64,000 bases of DNA from Chitinophaga parva (GTDB lineage: Bacteria > Bacteroidota > Bacteroidia > Chitinophagales > Chitinophagaceae): the NCBI RefSeq assembly GCF_003071345.1, contig NZ_QCYK01000001.1, positions 1,736,001-1,800,000 on the forward strand, in the 5' to 3' direction. Made by a program: the position numbers and the translations under genes. Below, in pieces: positions 35,601-43,296 of the stretch. Every line of letters begins with the position of its first letter. Position 1 is the stretch's first letter. Under the pieces are notes generated by a model. The model ran no database searches and was not told the origin of the DNA. It saw only the letters and a list, made by a program, of their open reading frames with translations.

Positions 35601-37595
35601 CGGGTCTTTATCCGTCACCACGGGAGATCCATCACCAAAATCCCAGGCGTAGGAGGGGCTGCCGGCCGGGTCCACCCTGGAAGTATTGGTCACTGCGGCC
35701 ACGTAGGGGTGGTCGCAGTCCTGCTTCAGGGTAAAGATGGCCACCGGGGTGCGGATGGTCAGGTAATCCACTTTCTGTGCCCTGGTCACGCAGCCATTGT
35801 TGGTAGCGGTGAGGGTAATGGTCTGTTTGCCCGGTATAAGGAAGGAATGGGAAGGCGTTTGTTCTGTAGAAGCACCATCGTTGCCAAACTGCCAGAGCCA
35901 CACGATGGAATCATTCAGGGGCACGGGCGTGGTCAGGTTCTTAAAAGCGATCGGTGTTTTGGCGCAGGCCACCAGCGGGTCGGCGCTGAAATCCACGGTG
36001 AGCGGGGTGCCCGTTTGCACAGCTCCTTTGAACACAGTATCCTTCACACACCCGCCGGCAGTGTGCATGGTCAGTTTTATATCAAAGTCGCCCTGTTTCG
36101 TGTAGGTGTGGGTAGCGGGGTTACCGGTACCGGTGGTGCCGTCGCCAAAGTCCCAGTCAAGGCTTGTCACGGGGTCTTTGGAAGTAATGGTGGGTGCAAA
36201 GGTGGCGGCCAGCGGCAAGCAGCCGGAAAGCATGTCCAGCTGGGCCACAGGCTGCTCCAGTGCTACGGTGTCCACCACTTTGGTCACATAGCAACCATCG
36301 GCATTGGTAGCAGAAACGCTCACCAGGAAAGTGCCCTGGTTTTTGAAGGTGTGGGTCACCGTTTGCCCGGAGCCGGTGGTGCCGTCGCCAAACACCCAGT
36401 CCCATCTTACAGCGCCGGAAGTGTTGGCAGTGAAGGTAGCCGTGTAAGGCGCGGCGCAGCTGCCGATGCGCGTGGGCACGTTGCTGATGGTGGCCATGCT
36501 GGAAATATTCACAGCCTTGGTGATGGGACTGCTGGAGCAGCCCACGGTGCCCACGGCGGTCATGGTAATGTTGTAAGTGCCGGCGGTGTTAAACTGGTGT
36601 TGCACCTGGTTGCCATATCCCGTGGTGCCATCGCCAAAGTCCCATTGGGCGCCACCCGTAGCGGGCGATGAATTATTGGTAAAGGTGACCATCCTGCCTG
36701 CGCAGGTATTGGACACCGTAAAATCTGCCTTAATGGGATGGATGGAAAAAGTAGCAGGTTCACTGACCGTGGTACAGCCCTTGGCGGAAGTGGCGGTGCA
36801 CACTACCTTGAAATCGCCTTGCTGGGTGTAGGTGTGGGTGCCGGTATTGTCTTTGGTACCATCGCCATAGTCCCACAGGTAAGTTTCACCCGGATCTGCC
36901 TGGGCGGCATTGCTGAAGTGCACGGTCTGCGGTACGGAGCAGGCACCGGTAATATCACTGGTAATGGTGATCAGCGGGGCCACGTCCACATGGATGGAAG
37001 CATTACCCGTAAAGGGCGCACTTTTACACCCAAAGCTGTTGGTGATCACCAGCGATACCGGGTAGGTAACACCATCCGGGTGGTTGGCCGGCACGGTAGG
37101 ATCTATCGTGTAAGTGTGGCTGGTATTGGCATTCTGGTCTTCCCCGAATTTATCGCCATAGTCCCAGGCTGCGCTGGCAATGGTACCATCGCCGGCGGTG
37201 CTTTGGTTGGTAAAGTGCACCGTGAGCGGCGAGCAGCCTTCCGTAACGGAGGGCGTAAAGGCCGCTGTGGGCAGGTTGTACACCGTTACGGTTTGCGTGG
37301 CTGTTTTTTTGGTACCGCCGTAAGTGGCCGTGAGGGTCACCGTGTAGGTGCCGGGTTTGGTGTACACATGCGAGGCATTGGGCAGGGAGGAGTGGCCGGT
37401 GCCTTCCCCAAAATACCAGTCCCACGCGGTAGCGCCGGCCGTGGAAGTATTGGTGGCATTTACAGCCAAACTACCACAACCATGATCGTTATCCAGCGTG
37501 AAGGACACAGTTTGGGCAGCAGCCGGCAGTGAAGCAAGTCCGCACAAAAAGAGCAGCAGGCGGCTGGCCATACGTTGAAGTTGGCGAGTTTTCAT
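32697..37595 (-). CDS. Giant multi-PKD surface protein with T9SS type B sorting domain
   Basis: About 1632 residues. ATG 37595 gives MKTRQLQRMASRLLLFLCGLASLPAAAQ, a good signal peptide; ATG 37607 four codons earlier is also possible. At least twelve PKD-type repeats of about 85-95 residues can be picked out by their WDFGDG-like turns, for example YLWDYGDG, AQWDFGDG, LDWDFGDG, YAWDFGDG, SSWDFGDG and VTWDFGTTG. The C-terminus is a type B sorting domain (FVPNTFTPNGDGMNDIFYIRGRG, FRIYNRWGQVMFQRDNFP, GWDGRVGGQP, LKGSIMLLR), close to that of the neighbouring PKD protein. Repeats and long size resemble SprB-type gliding adhesins, but this is only an architectural analogy. Own promoter and own terminator. 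Confidence 0.9.
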   Translation of the reverse strand: MKTRQLQRMASRLLLFLCGLASLPAAAQTVSFTLDNDHGCGSLAVNATNTSTAGATAWDWYFGEGTGHSSLPNASHVYTKPGTYTVTLTATYGGTKKTATQTVTVYNLPTAAFTPSVTEGCSPLTVHFTNQSTAGDGTIASAAWDYGDKFGEDQNANTSHTYTIDPTVPANHPDGVTYPVSLVITNSFGCKSAPFTGNASIHVDVAPLITITSDITGACSVPQTVHFSNAAQADPGETYLWDYGDGTKDNTGTHTYTQQGDFKVVCTATSAKGCTTVSEPATFSIHPIKADFTVSNTCAGRMVTFTNNSSPATGGAQWDFGDGTTGYGNQVQHQFNTAGTYNITMTAVGTVGCSSSPITKAVNISSMATISNVPTRIGSCAAPYTATFTANTSGAVRWDWVFGDGTTGSGQTVTHTFKNQGTFLVSVSATNADGCYVTKVVDTVALEQPVAQLDMLSGCLPLAATFAPTITSKDPVTSLDWDFGDGTTGTGNPATHTYTKQGDFDIKLTMHTAGGCVKDTVFKGAVQTGTPLTVDFSADPLVACAKTPIAFKNLTTPVPLNDSIVWLWQFGNDGASTEQTPSHSFLIPGKQTITLTATNNGCVTRAQKVDYLTIRTPVAIFTLKQDCDHPYVAAVTNTSRVDPAGSPSYAWDFGDGSPVVTDKDPAPHTYAKTGRDTIRLTVADGGCQTDTMLVKTVMDPHPLLTSDKDTVCMNNDITYHLSNFTPEEIASGTWDINPASPYGNGTNDFSMHYTQPANFTATFRYTDGVGCARVTNQIPIAINGAVARVAVTSTANCVGKEITFSDKSIAVPSDPITSWRFDWGDDSPSTGKLTTRPVDYGHTFAGDNLSFNVTYSVTDSAGCGPYGVTLPVNLNQPKADFTLGSPYGCPGAPISLANASKDIGNNPQPFSQVNWTFSDGTTATGETPYKAFSAAGTYDITLNVMDAIGCTASITKTQAVTVHDPKAVFSLPDISNTCPPVLAKFENNSTDTKSSSWDFGDGGTSDLATPTHIYNRPGTYDIVLTVTSLGECTAQATETVKVKGPDGTLSMSSKLGCPPLALTARVNDATNTVRYTYDFDDGTTNVVTASSEPHTYTQPGVYHPRLLLEDADGCKVPAMGDNEVVVDSIGTNLVVDATLACNGGPVTFIANSASVAQQVLGLPNEVTWDFGTTGPDNTASGDTATHNYSVGKYTATMRVTSPGGCVAPPVTYDVDVKAKAQPVIDVIPTLCIGNTYQPVGHDQANLANAKWTWQIKGSTYTTQQPPSILFDNAGTFPVKLKVENSDGSCPDSTTANVIVNPPPAVTVTPREAGVCEGSSTTLTAMVAPGNTVTWTDYHTSNINALSTQVSPDIDTLYRVQVQDAAGCINYDSARVSVVRKFTLDAIPAVAVCEGQSTQLLASGADLYSWSPATGLNSASIPNPMATPATSTVYTVTAKDKTGCFTETADVNVTVNPAPVLKVVKDQTVMAGESVPVQVQGSSDITTVSWYPTDGLSCTDCLTPTITPTHSGAYNITATNQYGCTTIEQVNFKVVCNGAAFVPNTFTPNGDGMNDIFYIRGRGVKVVTTFRIYNRWGQVMFQRDNFPIEDIAYGWDGRVGGQPAPPDAFVYYAELICETGEHFTLKGSIMLLR

Positions 37596-37753
37596 GAGGA
37601 TAGGCATGATCCCGGGGCGGTTTGATAGCGCACCGGAACAGTGGTTTTAAAAATAAGGCTATACCTGGCACATCGGGCCAGGCGGTTTTTCATCTGGTTT
37701 ATCAGTCAGACACGGCGATCTTCAATTTTCCGAACCGAAAATTGGCAGGTGCT

Positions 37754-37782
37754 CAAATTTACAAAATACATGCCACTGGCAA
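37754..37782 (-). promoter_or_regulatory. Promoter of the giant PKD gene, leaving a long 5' leader
   Basis: Minus strand TTG (37780-37782), an 18-base spacer, and TAAATTTG (37754-37761) match the Bacteroidota -33/-7 consensus well. The predicted start near 37747 leaves a leader of about 140-150 bases before the ATG. Confidence 0.6.
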
Positions 37783-37854
37783 CAAATTAAATATTGATGA
37801 AGAGGGCCAATGTTAAGTTTATGCTCCGCAGGCATCTCCGGGGTTTGTCCCGGG

Positions 37855-39357
37855 CTAAAATTTGTAGATCTCCCCGTACTTCGCTTTGGCATAATCCAGG
37901 AAATAGCTGAACTGTAATTCTGCGCCGGTTACTTTTTTACACAGTTCATTGGAGGTGTAAAACCGGCCATGGGCGTGTATTTCCCTGCGCAGCCACTGTA
38001 AAAGGCCGGTATAGTTACCAGCCCGGATGCCGGCATCCAGGCCCGGCACCTGCTGCTGGGCGGCGGCCATGAACTGGGCGGCATAAAAGCTGCCCAGGGA
38101 GTAGGTGGGGAAGTAGCCAAAGCTGCCATGCGACCAGTGAATATCCTGCAGCACGCCCTGTACATCGTCCGGCACTTTTACGCCCAGGAACTGCTGGTAG
38201 TGCTGGTTCCATACCGCAGAAAGGTCTTTGGTATCCAGGCTGCCCTCCAGCAGGGCCTTTTCAATTTCATAACGGATCATTACGTGCGAGTGATAGGTCA
38301 GCTCATCGGCCTCCGTGCGCACCAGGGAAGGCTGCACCTGGTTGATGGCATGGTAAAACGCCGTGAGGGGCACGTCCTGCAGGTTTTCCGGGAAGAGGGC
38401 CTGGAGCAACGGGTAGTGGTGCTCCCAGAATGCCTGGCTGCGGCCAATGTTGTTCTCCCACAGGCGCGATTGTGATTCATGGATGCCCAGGCTGGCGGCT
38501 TCCCCGCAGGGCAGGCCATACTGGCTGGCAGGCAGCCCCTGCTCGTAGAGGGCATGGCCCCCTTCGTGGATGCAGCTCCAGGTCATGTTGCCAAAATCAT
38601 TTTCATCCACGCGGGTGGTTACACGCACATCTTCCGGGCTGAAGCTGGTAGTAAAGGGATGCTCGGAAAGGTCCTGGCGGCCTGCTTCCAGGTCATAGCC
38701 CATGGCGGCCAGCAGGTCCATTCCAAAGGCCCATTGTTTATCGCGGGGATAGGTTTTGAACAATACGGATTTATCCACCTGGGGCCGGCCCGCGATCTGC
38801 TGCAGCAGCGGTGTAAGGGCGGTTTTCACTTCCCCGAAAATGGTGTCCAGCATGGCTACCGTGGCGCCTTTTTCATATTCATCCAGCAGGGCATTGTAAG
38901 GATGACCGGTGTAGCCCAGCAGGTCTGCTTCCTGTTTTTTCAGGGAGATCATGTTGGCCAGTTCGGGGGCAAAAAGCTGGTAATCGTTGGCCTTGCGGGC
39001 CTTTATCCAGGCGTGGTAGCTGGCATTGGTGGCCTGGCTCAGGGCCGCCACAAAGGGCGCCGGGTATTTCAGGTGTTTTTCATAATCTTCCAGGGCCAGG
39101 TCCACGTTGCGTTTGGGCACCGCGTCCAGGTCATGGCGCTGGTGCAGTTCGCGCAGCAGGTCGCCCAGGGCTTTTTCAGTGCTCAGTTCATGCGCAATGG
39201 ACGACAGGGTAGTGATCTGCTGTCCGCGGAAGCCCGCCCCCTTTTCCGGCAGATAGGTTTCCTGGTCCCAGCCCAGCACGGCCGTGGCCATGCGCACATC
39301 TGTGATCTTTTGCATTTTGGCTTTGAAATCGTCGTAGAGGGCCTGTGTGTTGGACAT
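37855..39357 (-). CDS. Carboxypeptidase M32 (thermostable carboxypeptidase 1 family)
   Basis: 500-residue cytoplasmic metallocarboxypeptidase that removes single residues from peptide C-termini. The metal site is the HExxH-type motif in IHEGGHALYEQGLP, followed by the third ligand region GIHESQSRLWENNIGRS, all typical of M32. The N-terminal DVRMATAVLGWDQETYLPEKG and C-terminal HGSFGYFPTYSLGSFYAAQ also match. Length is standard for the family and no signal peptide is present. It is divergent from the Nif3-like gene and ends 260 bases from the giant PKD gene, with no clear hairpin at its end. Confidence 0.96.
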   Translation of the reverse strand: MSNTQALYDDFKAKMQKITDVRMATAVLGWDQETYLPEKGAGFRGQQITTLSSIAHELSTEKALGDLLRELHQRHDLDAVPKRNVDLALEDYEKHLKYPAPFVAALSQATNASYHAWIKARKANDYQLFAPELANMISLKKQEADLLGYTGHPYNALLDEYEKGATVAMLDTIFGEVKTALTPLLQQIAGRPQVDKSVLFKTYPRDKQWAFGMDLLAAMGYDLEAGRQDLSEHPFTTSFSPEDVRVTTRVDENDFGNMTWSCIHEGGHALYEQGLPASQYGLPCGEAASLGIHESQSRLWENNIGRSQAFWEHHYPLLQALFPENLQDVPLTAFYHAINQVQPSLVRTEADELTYHSHVMIRYEIEKALLEGSLDTKDLSAVWNQHYQQFLGVKVPDDVQGVLQDIHWSHGSFGYFPTYSLGSFYAAQFMAAAQQQVPGLDAGIRAGNYTGLLQWLRREIHAHGRFYTSNELCKKVTGAELQFSYFLDYAKAKYGEIYKF

Positions 39358-39388
39358 GGTGAATTGTTAAGCGTGAATAGGAGTAAAG

Positions 39389-39396
39389 CAAAAGTA
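39389..39396 (-). promoter_or_regulatory. -7 box for the M32 carboxypeptidase
   Basis: TACTTTTG on the minus strand (TAnnTTTG), 32 bases before the ATG at 39357; no clear -33. Confidence 0.4.
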
Positions 39397-39430
39397 ACAA
39401 ATCGTTTGCGAGGCGTATAAGGTCTTGGAT

Positions 39431-39438
39431 TATATTTG
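39431..39438 (+). promoter_or_regulatory. -7 box for the Nif3-like/zinc-ribbon operon
   Basis: TATATTTG matches exactly. A TTTG at 39405-39408 lies 22 bases upstream, slightly longer than the usual spacing. Predicted 5' leader about 85 bases. Confidence 0.45.
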
Positions 39439-39529
39439 AGGTCGTTGAATGTATTAACCATTTACGGTTTACGCCGGTTACTATCGTTGACGGTGCACCA
39501 TGAACGATTTAACCACTAACAATTAACGA

Positions 39530-40624
39530 ATGAAGATCAGGGAAATCATCAACACCATCGCGGCTTTTGCGCCGCCGTCGCTGCAGGAGGGGTACGATAA
39601 TGCGGGGCTTATTTTCGGGAACCCGGACTGGGAGGTCTCCAACGTGCTGCTCACGCTGGATGCCACGGAAGACGTGATCCGGGAGGCGGTAGACAAGGGC
39701 TGTAACCTGGTGGTGGCCCACCATCCCATCGTGTTTGGCGGGCTGAAAAAGATCAATGGCAATAGCTACGTGGAGCGGGTGGCCATCCTGGCTATCAAGC
39801 ATGACATAGCCGTGTATGCGGCACATACAAACCTGGACAATGTGCTGGCCGGGGTCAATGCCCGCATGGCGGAGCAGCTGGCCCTCCGGGATTGCCGCAT
39901 CCTGGATCCCAAGCCTTCCCTGCTTAAAAAGTTGTACACTTTTGTGCCCATGGCCCAGTTGGAGCAGGTGCGGGCGGCGGTATTCGCCGCAGGCGCAGGC
40001 CACATCGGGCATTACAGCGAGTGCAGTTTCCAGGCCGATGGCCAGGGCACTTTTAAGGGCGATGACAGTACCAGCCCCTTCGTGGGCCAGCCCGGCCTCC
40101 GGCATACGGAGCCGGAGGCCAAACTGGAAGTGGTACTGCCCCGCTACCTGGAAGGCGCCGTGGTAAAGGCTTTGCTGGCTGCCCACCCTTATGAGGAAGT
40201 GGCGTACGACCTCGTATCGCTGGATAACAGCTGGGGCGAGGCGGGCGCCGGCATGGTAGGCTGGCTGCCGGAACCCATGGACGAGATGGCTTTCCTGCAC
40301 TTGGTGAAGGAGCAGTTCAGGACCGGCTGTGTGCGCTACACTCCCCTCCGGGGCAAGCCCGTGCACAAGGTGGCCCTGTGCGGCGGGGCCGGCAGCTTCC
40401 TGCTGAAGAAGGCCATTGCCGCGGGCGCGGATGCCTATATCTCCGCCGATTTTAAATACCATGAATTTTTTGATGCTGATAATCAGCTAGTTATTGCTGA
40501 TGTAGGGCATTTTGAGAGCGAGCAGTTTACAGTGGAATTATTTTATCATATATTAACACAGAATTTCCGTAATTTTGCGCCTCTTAAATCTAGCATTCGT
40601 ACAAACCCGGTAAATTATTTATAA
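39530..40624 (+). CDS. Nif3-like dinuclear metal-center protein
   Basis: 364-residue member of the NIF3/YbgI (DUF34) family, hexameric rings with a two-metal site, of uncertain biochemical role; GTP cyclohydrolase-like activity has been proposed for some relatives. Conserved segments: EGYDNAGLIFGNPDWEV, VVAHHPIVFGG (metal-binding His pair), AAHTNLDNV, the inserted middle domain typical of the 360-residue form (CIIA-like, HIGHYSECSFQADGQGTF), and the C-terminal ISADFKYHEFFDADNQLVIADVGHFESEQ with the second metal ligand set. The zinc-ribbon gene starts three bases after its stop, a pairing common in Bacteroidota. Confidence 0.93.
   Translation: MKIREIINTIAAFAPPSLQEGYDNAGLIFGNPDWEVSNVLLTLDATEDVIREAVDKGCNLVVAHHPIVFGGLKKINGNSYVERVAILAIKHDIAVYAAHTNLDNVLAGVNARMAEQLALRDCRILDPKPSLLKKLYTFVPMAQLEQVRAAVFAAGAGHIGHYSECSFQADGQGTFKGDDSTSPFVGQPGLRHTEPEAKLEVVLPRYLEGAVVKALLAAHPYEEVAYDLVSLDNSWGEAGAGMVGWLPEPMDEMAFLHLVKEQFRTGCVRYTPLRGKPVHKVALCGGAGSFLLKKAIAAGADAYISADFKYHEFFDADNQLVIADVGHFESEQFTVELFYHILTQNFRNFAPLKSSIRTNPVNYL
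40570..40577 (+). promoter_or_regulatory. Possible internal promoter for the zinc-ribbon gene
   Basis: TAATTTTG (TAnnTTTG) inside the 3' end of the Nif3-like frame, 50 bases before the zinc-ribbon ATG, in a locally AT-rich segment. No clear -33. Confidence 0.3.
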
Positions 40625-40627
40625 AGC

Positions 40628-41380
40628 ATGGCTACTGTAAAAGAATTCTCCGTAGAAGAAAAATTATCCTCTGTGCTGCGGTTACAGAAGATCGATTCCA
40701 AACTGGATGGGATCCAGGTGCTGAAGGGTGAGTTGCCAATTGAAGTAAAAGACCTGGAAGACGAGATCGCAGGATTGAACACCCGCCTCCACCACATTGA
40801 AGACGAAGTGGCCGGCATGCAGGACTTCATTACCAGCAAAAGGAACGCGATCAAGGAATCAGAAGCCCTGATCAAGAAATACGAGAAGCAGCAGGACAAC
40901 GTGAAGAACAGTCGCGAGTTTGAAGCCATCACCAAAGAGGTGGAAATGCAGCAGCTGGAAATCAAACTGTCTGAAAAGCATATCAAGGACGCCAACGAAG
41001 AGATCCGTGACAAGGGCCGTGTCCTGGAAAACGCCCGCAAAGCGATTGCTGACAAGGAAACGAACCTGAAGCACAAAAAGGGCGAACTGGAAAAGATCGT
41101 AGCCGAAACAGAGAAGGAAGAAAACGCCATCCGCAAGGAAAGCGAAGAAGCCCGTACCAAGGTGGAGCCCCGCCTGCTGGCCGCTTACGAAAAGATCCGC
41201 ACCAATTACCGCAACGGCCTGGCCGTAGTGACCGTATCCCGCGATGCCTGCGGCGGTTGCTTTAACGCCATCCCGCCCCAGCGCCAGGCTGAGATCCGCC
41301 AGCGCAAAAAGATCATCGTTTGCGAGCATTGCGGACGTATCCTGGTAGACAACGACCTGGAAGCATCTGTTACTATTTAA
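40628..41380 (+). CDS. Coiled-coil protein with C4-type zinc ribbon
   Basis: 250-residue protein. Residues about 10-190 are an almost continuous Lys/Glu-rich coiled coil. The C-terminus is a four-cysteine zinc ribbon: CGGC at about 215 and CEHC at about 237, in a context (FNAIPPQRQAEIR) typical of the zf-RING_7 family. Relatives fold into a helical hairpin with the ribbon near the tip; nucleic-acid binding has been suggested but the role is not settled. It is three bases downstream of the Nif3-like gene and followed by a strong terminator. Confidence 0.92.
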   Translation: MATVKEFSVEEKLSSVLRLQKIDSKLDGIQVLKGELPIEVKDLEDEIAGLNTRLHHIEDEVAGMQDFITSKRNAIKESEALIKKYEKQQDNVKNSREFEAITKEVEMQQLEIKLSEKHIKDANEEIRDKGRVLENARKAIADKETNLKHKKGELEKIVAETEKEENAIRKESEEARTKVEPRLLAAYEKIRTNYRNGLAVVTVSRDACGGCFNAIPPQRQAEIRQRKKIIVCEHCGRILVDNDLEASVTI

Positions 41381-41400
41381 TCAGCTTCTTTTTGATATGG

Positions 41401-41435
41401 AAAGGACAACCGGTTTTCATGGTTGTCCTTTTTTT
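41401..41435 (+). terminator. Rho-independent terminator of the Nif3-like/zinc-ribbon operon
   Basis: Stem AAAGGACAACC / GGTTGTCCTTT with a 9-base loop, continuing into a run of T. Twenty bases after the zinc-ribbon stop. Confidence 0.9.
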
Positions 41436-41656
41436 ATGCCCCGGTTATAACGGGATGCTAATGGCCATAGACAGATAATGGACTGGAAATTGCTGCTGTG
41501 GTACCTGTAAATGGCAGGCACGCTGGTTTATTGGAAAATGACTGCGTGGAGCGTAATTTGCATAAAGACACTAGTTCAATCCCTTTTTTGGAATTTGGAA
41601 GTTGAGTTTGTGATCTCCTTGATATGGGAAATTGTGGATTTGGAAATTCTATCAGC

Positions 41657-43141
41657 ATGCGATTATTTGTGACCGTTTTCCTTTGTTTACTGCCTTTCTT
41701 CTCCTTTGCAGCGGAGAAAGTATTTGACTTCAACGCCCGCTGCCAGCAGGCATATGATGCGGTGATGCAGCTGCGTATGAATGACGCCAAAGCCTTGCTG
41801 GATGCGGAAAAGCAGGAACATCCTGATAACCTCATTCCTTACTACATTGATAACTACCGCGACTTTTTCCCCTTATTCTTCAATGAAGATCCTGCACTGT
41901 ACAATGCATCCAAAGGCCACCGCAGTGAGCGGCTGGACCTGATGGCTGCCGGGCCTTCCAGCTCTCCTTATTATTTGTTTACACAGGCGGCTATCCGCTT
42001 CCAGTGGGCCTTTGTGAAGCTGAAGTTTGGTGAGAAGTGGGATGCGGTTTGGGATATACGCAAAGCCTACGTGATGCTGAAAGACAACCAGCGCAGGTTT
42101 CCCGGTTTTACACCCAATAGCTTGCTGCTGGGTGCTATGCAGGCGGTGTTTGGCACCATTCCCGACGGGTACAAATGGATCACGAATATCCTGGGCATGC
42201 GCGGTAATATACAACAGGGCATGGCCATGGTGCAGCGGTTTGTGAGCAGTACAGATCCCAATGCACAACTGTTCAAAGAAGAATCCTACTACTATTATTG
42301 CTACCTCAAAGTATTCATTGAAAACAAGCCGGACGAGGCGTTTGCCTTCATGCAGCAACGGCAGCTGGATACGCGCAACAACTTCCTGTTTGCCCTCATG
42401 GTGGCCAATCTTTCTATGAACAACCAGCGGGCGGATATGGGCATCCGGGTGCTGGAAAACCGGGATGACCACGCCAGCTACCTGGAACTGCCTTACACCA
42501 ATTATCTCATGGGCGTCATGAAACTGGAGCGCCAGGATACGGATGCAGCGGCATACCTGGAGAAGTTCGTCACCCAGTTCAAAGGGAAATTCTATGTGAA
42601 AGAAGCTTACCAGCGCCTCAGCTGGGCCTACCTGCTGCAAGGCCGTATGGACCAGGCAAAGCGCTACCGGGAAGCAGTGCTCACGCATGGCAATACGGAA
42701 ACCGATGCAGACAAACAGGCACAGAAGGATGCAAAGTCCGGTCACTGGCCGCACCCGGCCCTGCTCAAAGCCCGCCTGCTCAGCGATGGCGGCTTTTTCA
42801 ACGAAGCCATGAAAGTGTTGCTGACCGTGCATGCGGCCGACTTTCCGGCCATGGAGGACAAGCTGGAATATGCATACCGCATGGGCCGTGTGCTGGATGA
42901 AATGGGGCAGGAGGACAAAGCCATTGCCATGTATACCGCCACCATCCGTGTGGGTGCAAACCGGCCGGAATACTACGCGGCGCGGGCGGCCCTGCAAATG
43001 GGCTATATCTACGAGCGGCGCAATGATAAGAGCAAGGCGGCGGAGTGCTACCGCACCTGCATATCCATGCCGGACCATGATTATAAAAATTCGCTGGACC
43101 ACCGCGCCAAAGCAGGTTTGGAGCGCCTTGGCATGGATTAG
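41657..43141 (+). CDS. Exported TPR-repeat protein of unknown function
   Basis: 494 residues. ATG 41657 gives a signal peptide (MRLFVTVFLCLLPFFSFAA); the frame extends 11 codons upstream without adding sense. The mature protein is almost entirely helical, with an N-terminal repeat (ARCQQAYDAVMQLRMNDAKALLDAEKQEHPDN) and C-terminal TPR-like hairpins (LEYAYRMGRVLDEMGQEDKAIAMYTATIRVG, AALQMGYIYERRNDKSKAAECYRTC). No catalytic domain is evident. It is 155 bases upstream of recN on the same strand. A periplasmic scaffold or envelope assembly factor is plausible, but I do not recognise a characterised homologue. Confidence 0.8.
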   Translation: MRLFVTVFLCLLPFFSFAAEKVFDFNARCQQAYDAVMQLRMNDAKALLDAEKQEHPDNLIPYYIDNYRDFFPLFFNEDPALYNASKGHRSERLDLMAAGPSSSPYYLFTQAAIRFQWAFVKLKFGEKWDAVWDIRKAYVMLKDNQRRFPGFTPNSLLLGAMQAVFGTIPDGYKWITNILGMRGNIQQGMAMVQRFVSSTDPNAQLFKEESYYYYCYLKVFIENKPDEAFAFMQQRQLDTRNNFLFALMVANLSMNNQRADMGIRVLENRDDHASYLELPYTNYLMGVMKLERQDTDAAAYLEKFVTQFKGKFYVKEAYQRLSWAYLLQGRMDQAKRYREAVLTHGNTETDADKQAQKDAKSGHWPHPALLKARLLSDGGFFNEAMKVLLTVHAADFPAMEDKLEYAYRMGRVLDEMGQEDKAIAMYTATIRVGANRPEYYAARAALQMGYIYERRNDKSKAAECYRTCISMPDHDYKNSLDHRAKAGLERLGMD

Positions 43142-43296
43142 GGCGCGTGCGCACATACAATGCGTAACGGGCGGGTATGTTTACGGCGTGAATGTTACTG
43201 CTAATACCGTGAACTGAAATTATCCGACACCCTTTTTTTAATATCCCGCGCAAATGAACTTTTCCCGTAATTTGCTGCCGGAATTGTGCCGCCATT

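Noticed and set aside
34560..36671. Long plus-strand open frame (about 700 codons) opposite the giant PKD gene
   Set aside because: It is antisense to a clearly coding frame with PKD repeats and a sorting domain. Its translation is rich in Gly/His/Arg/Val with no domain, typical of a shadow frame in GC-rich repeats.
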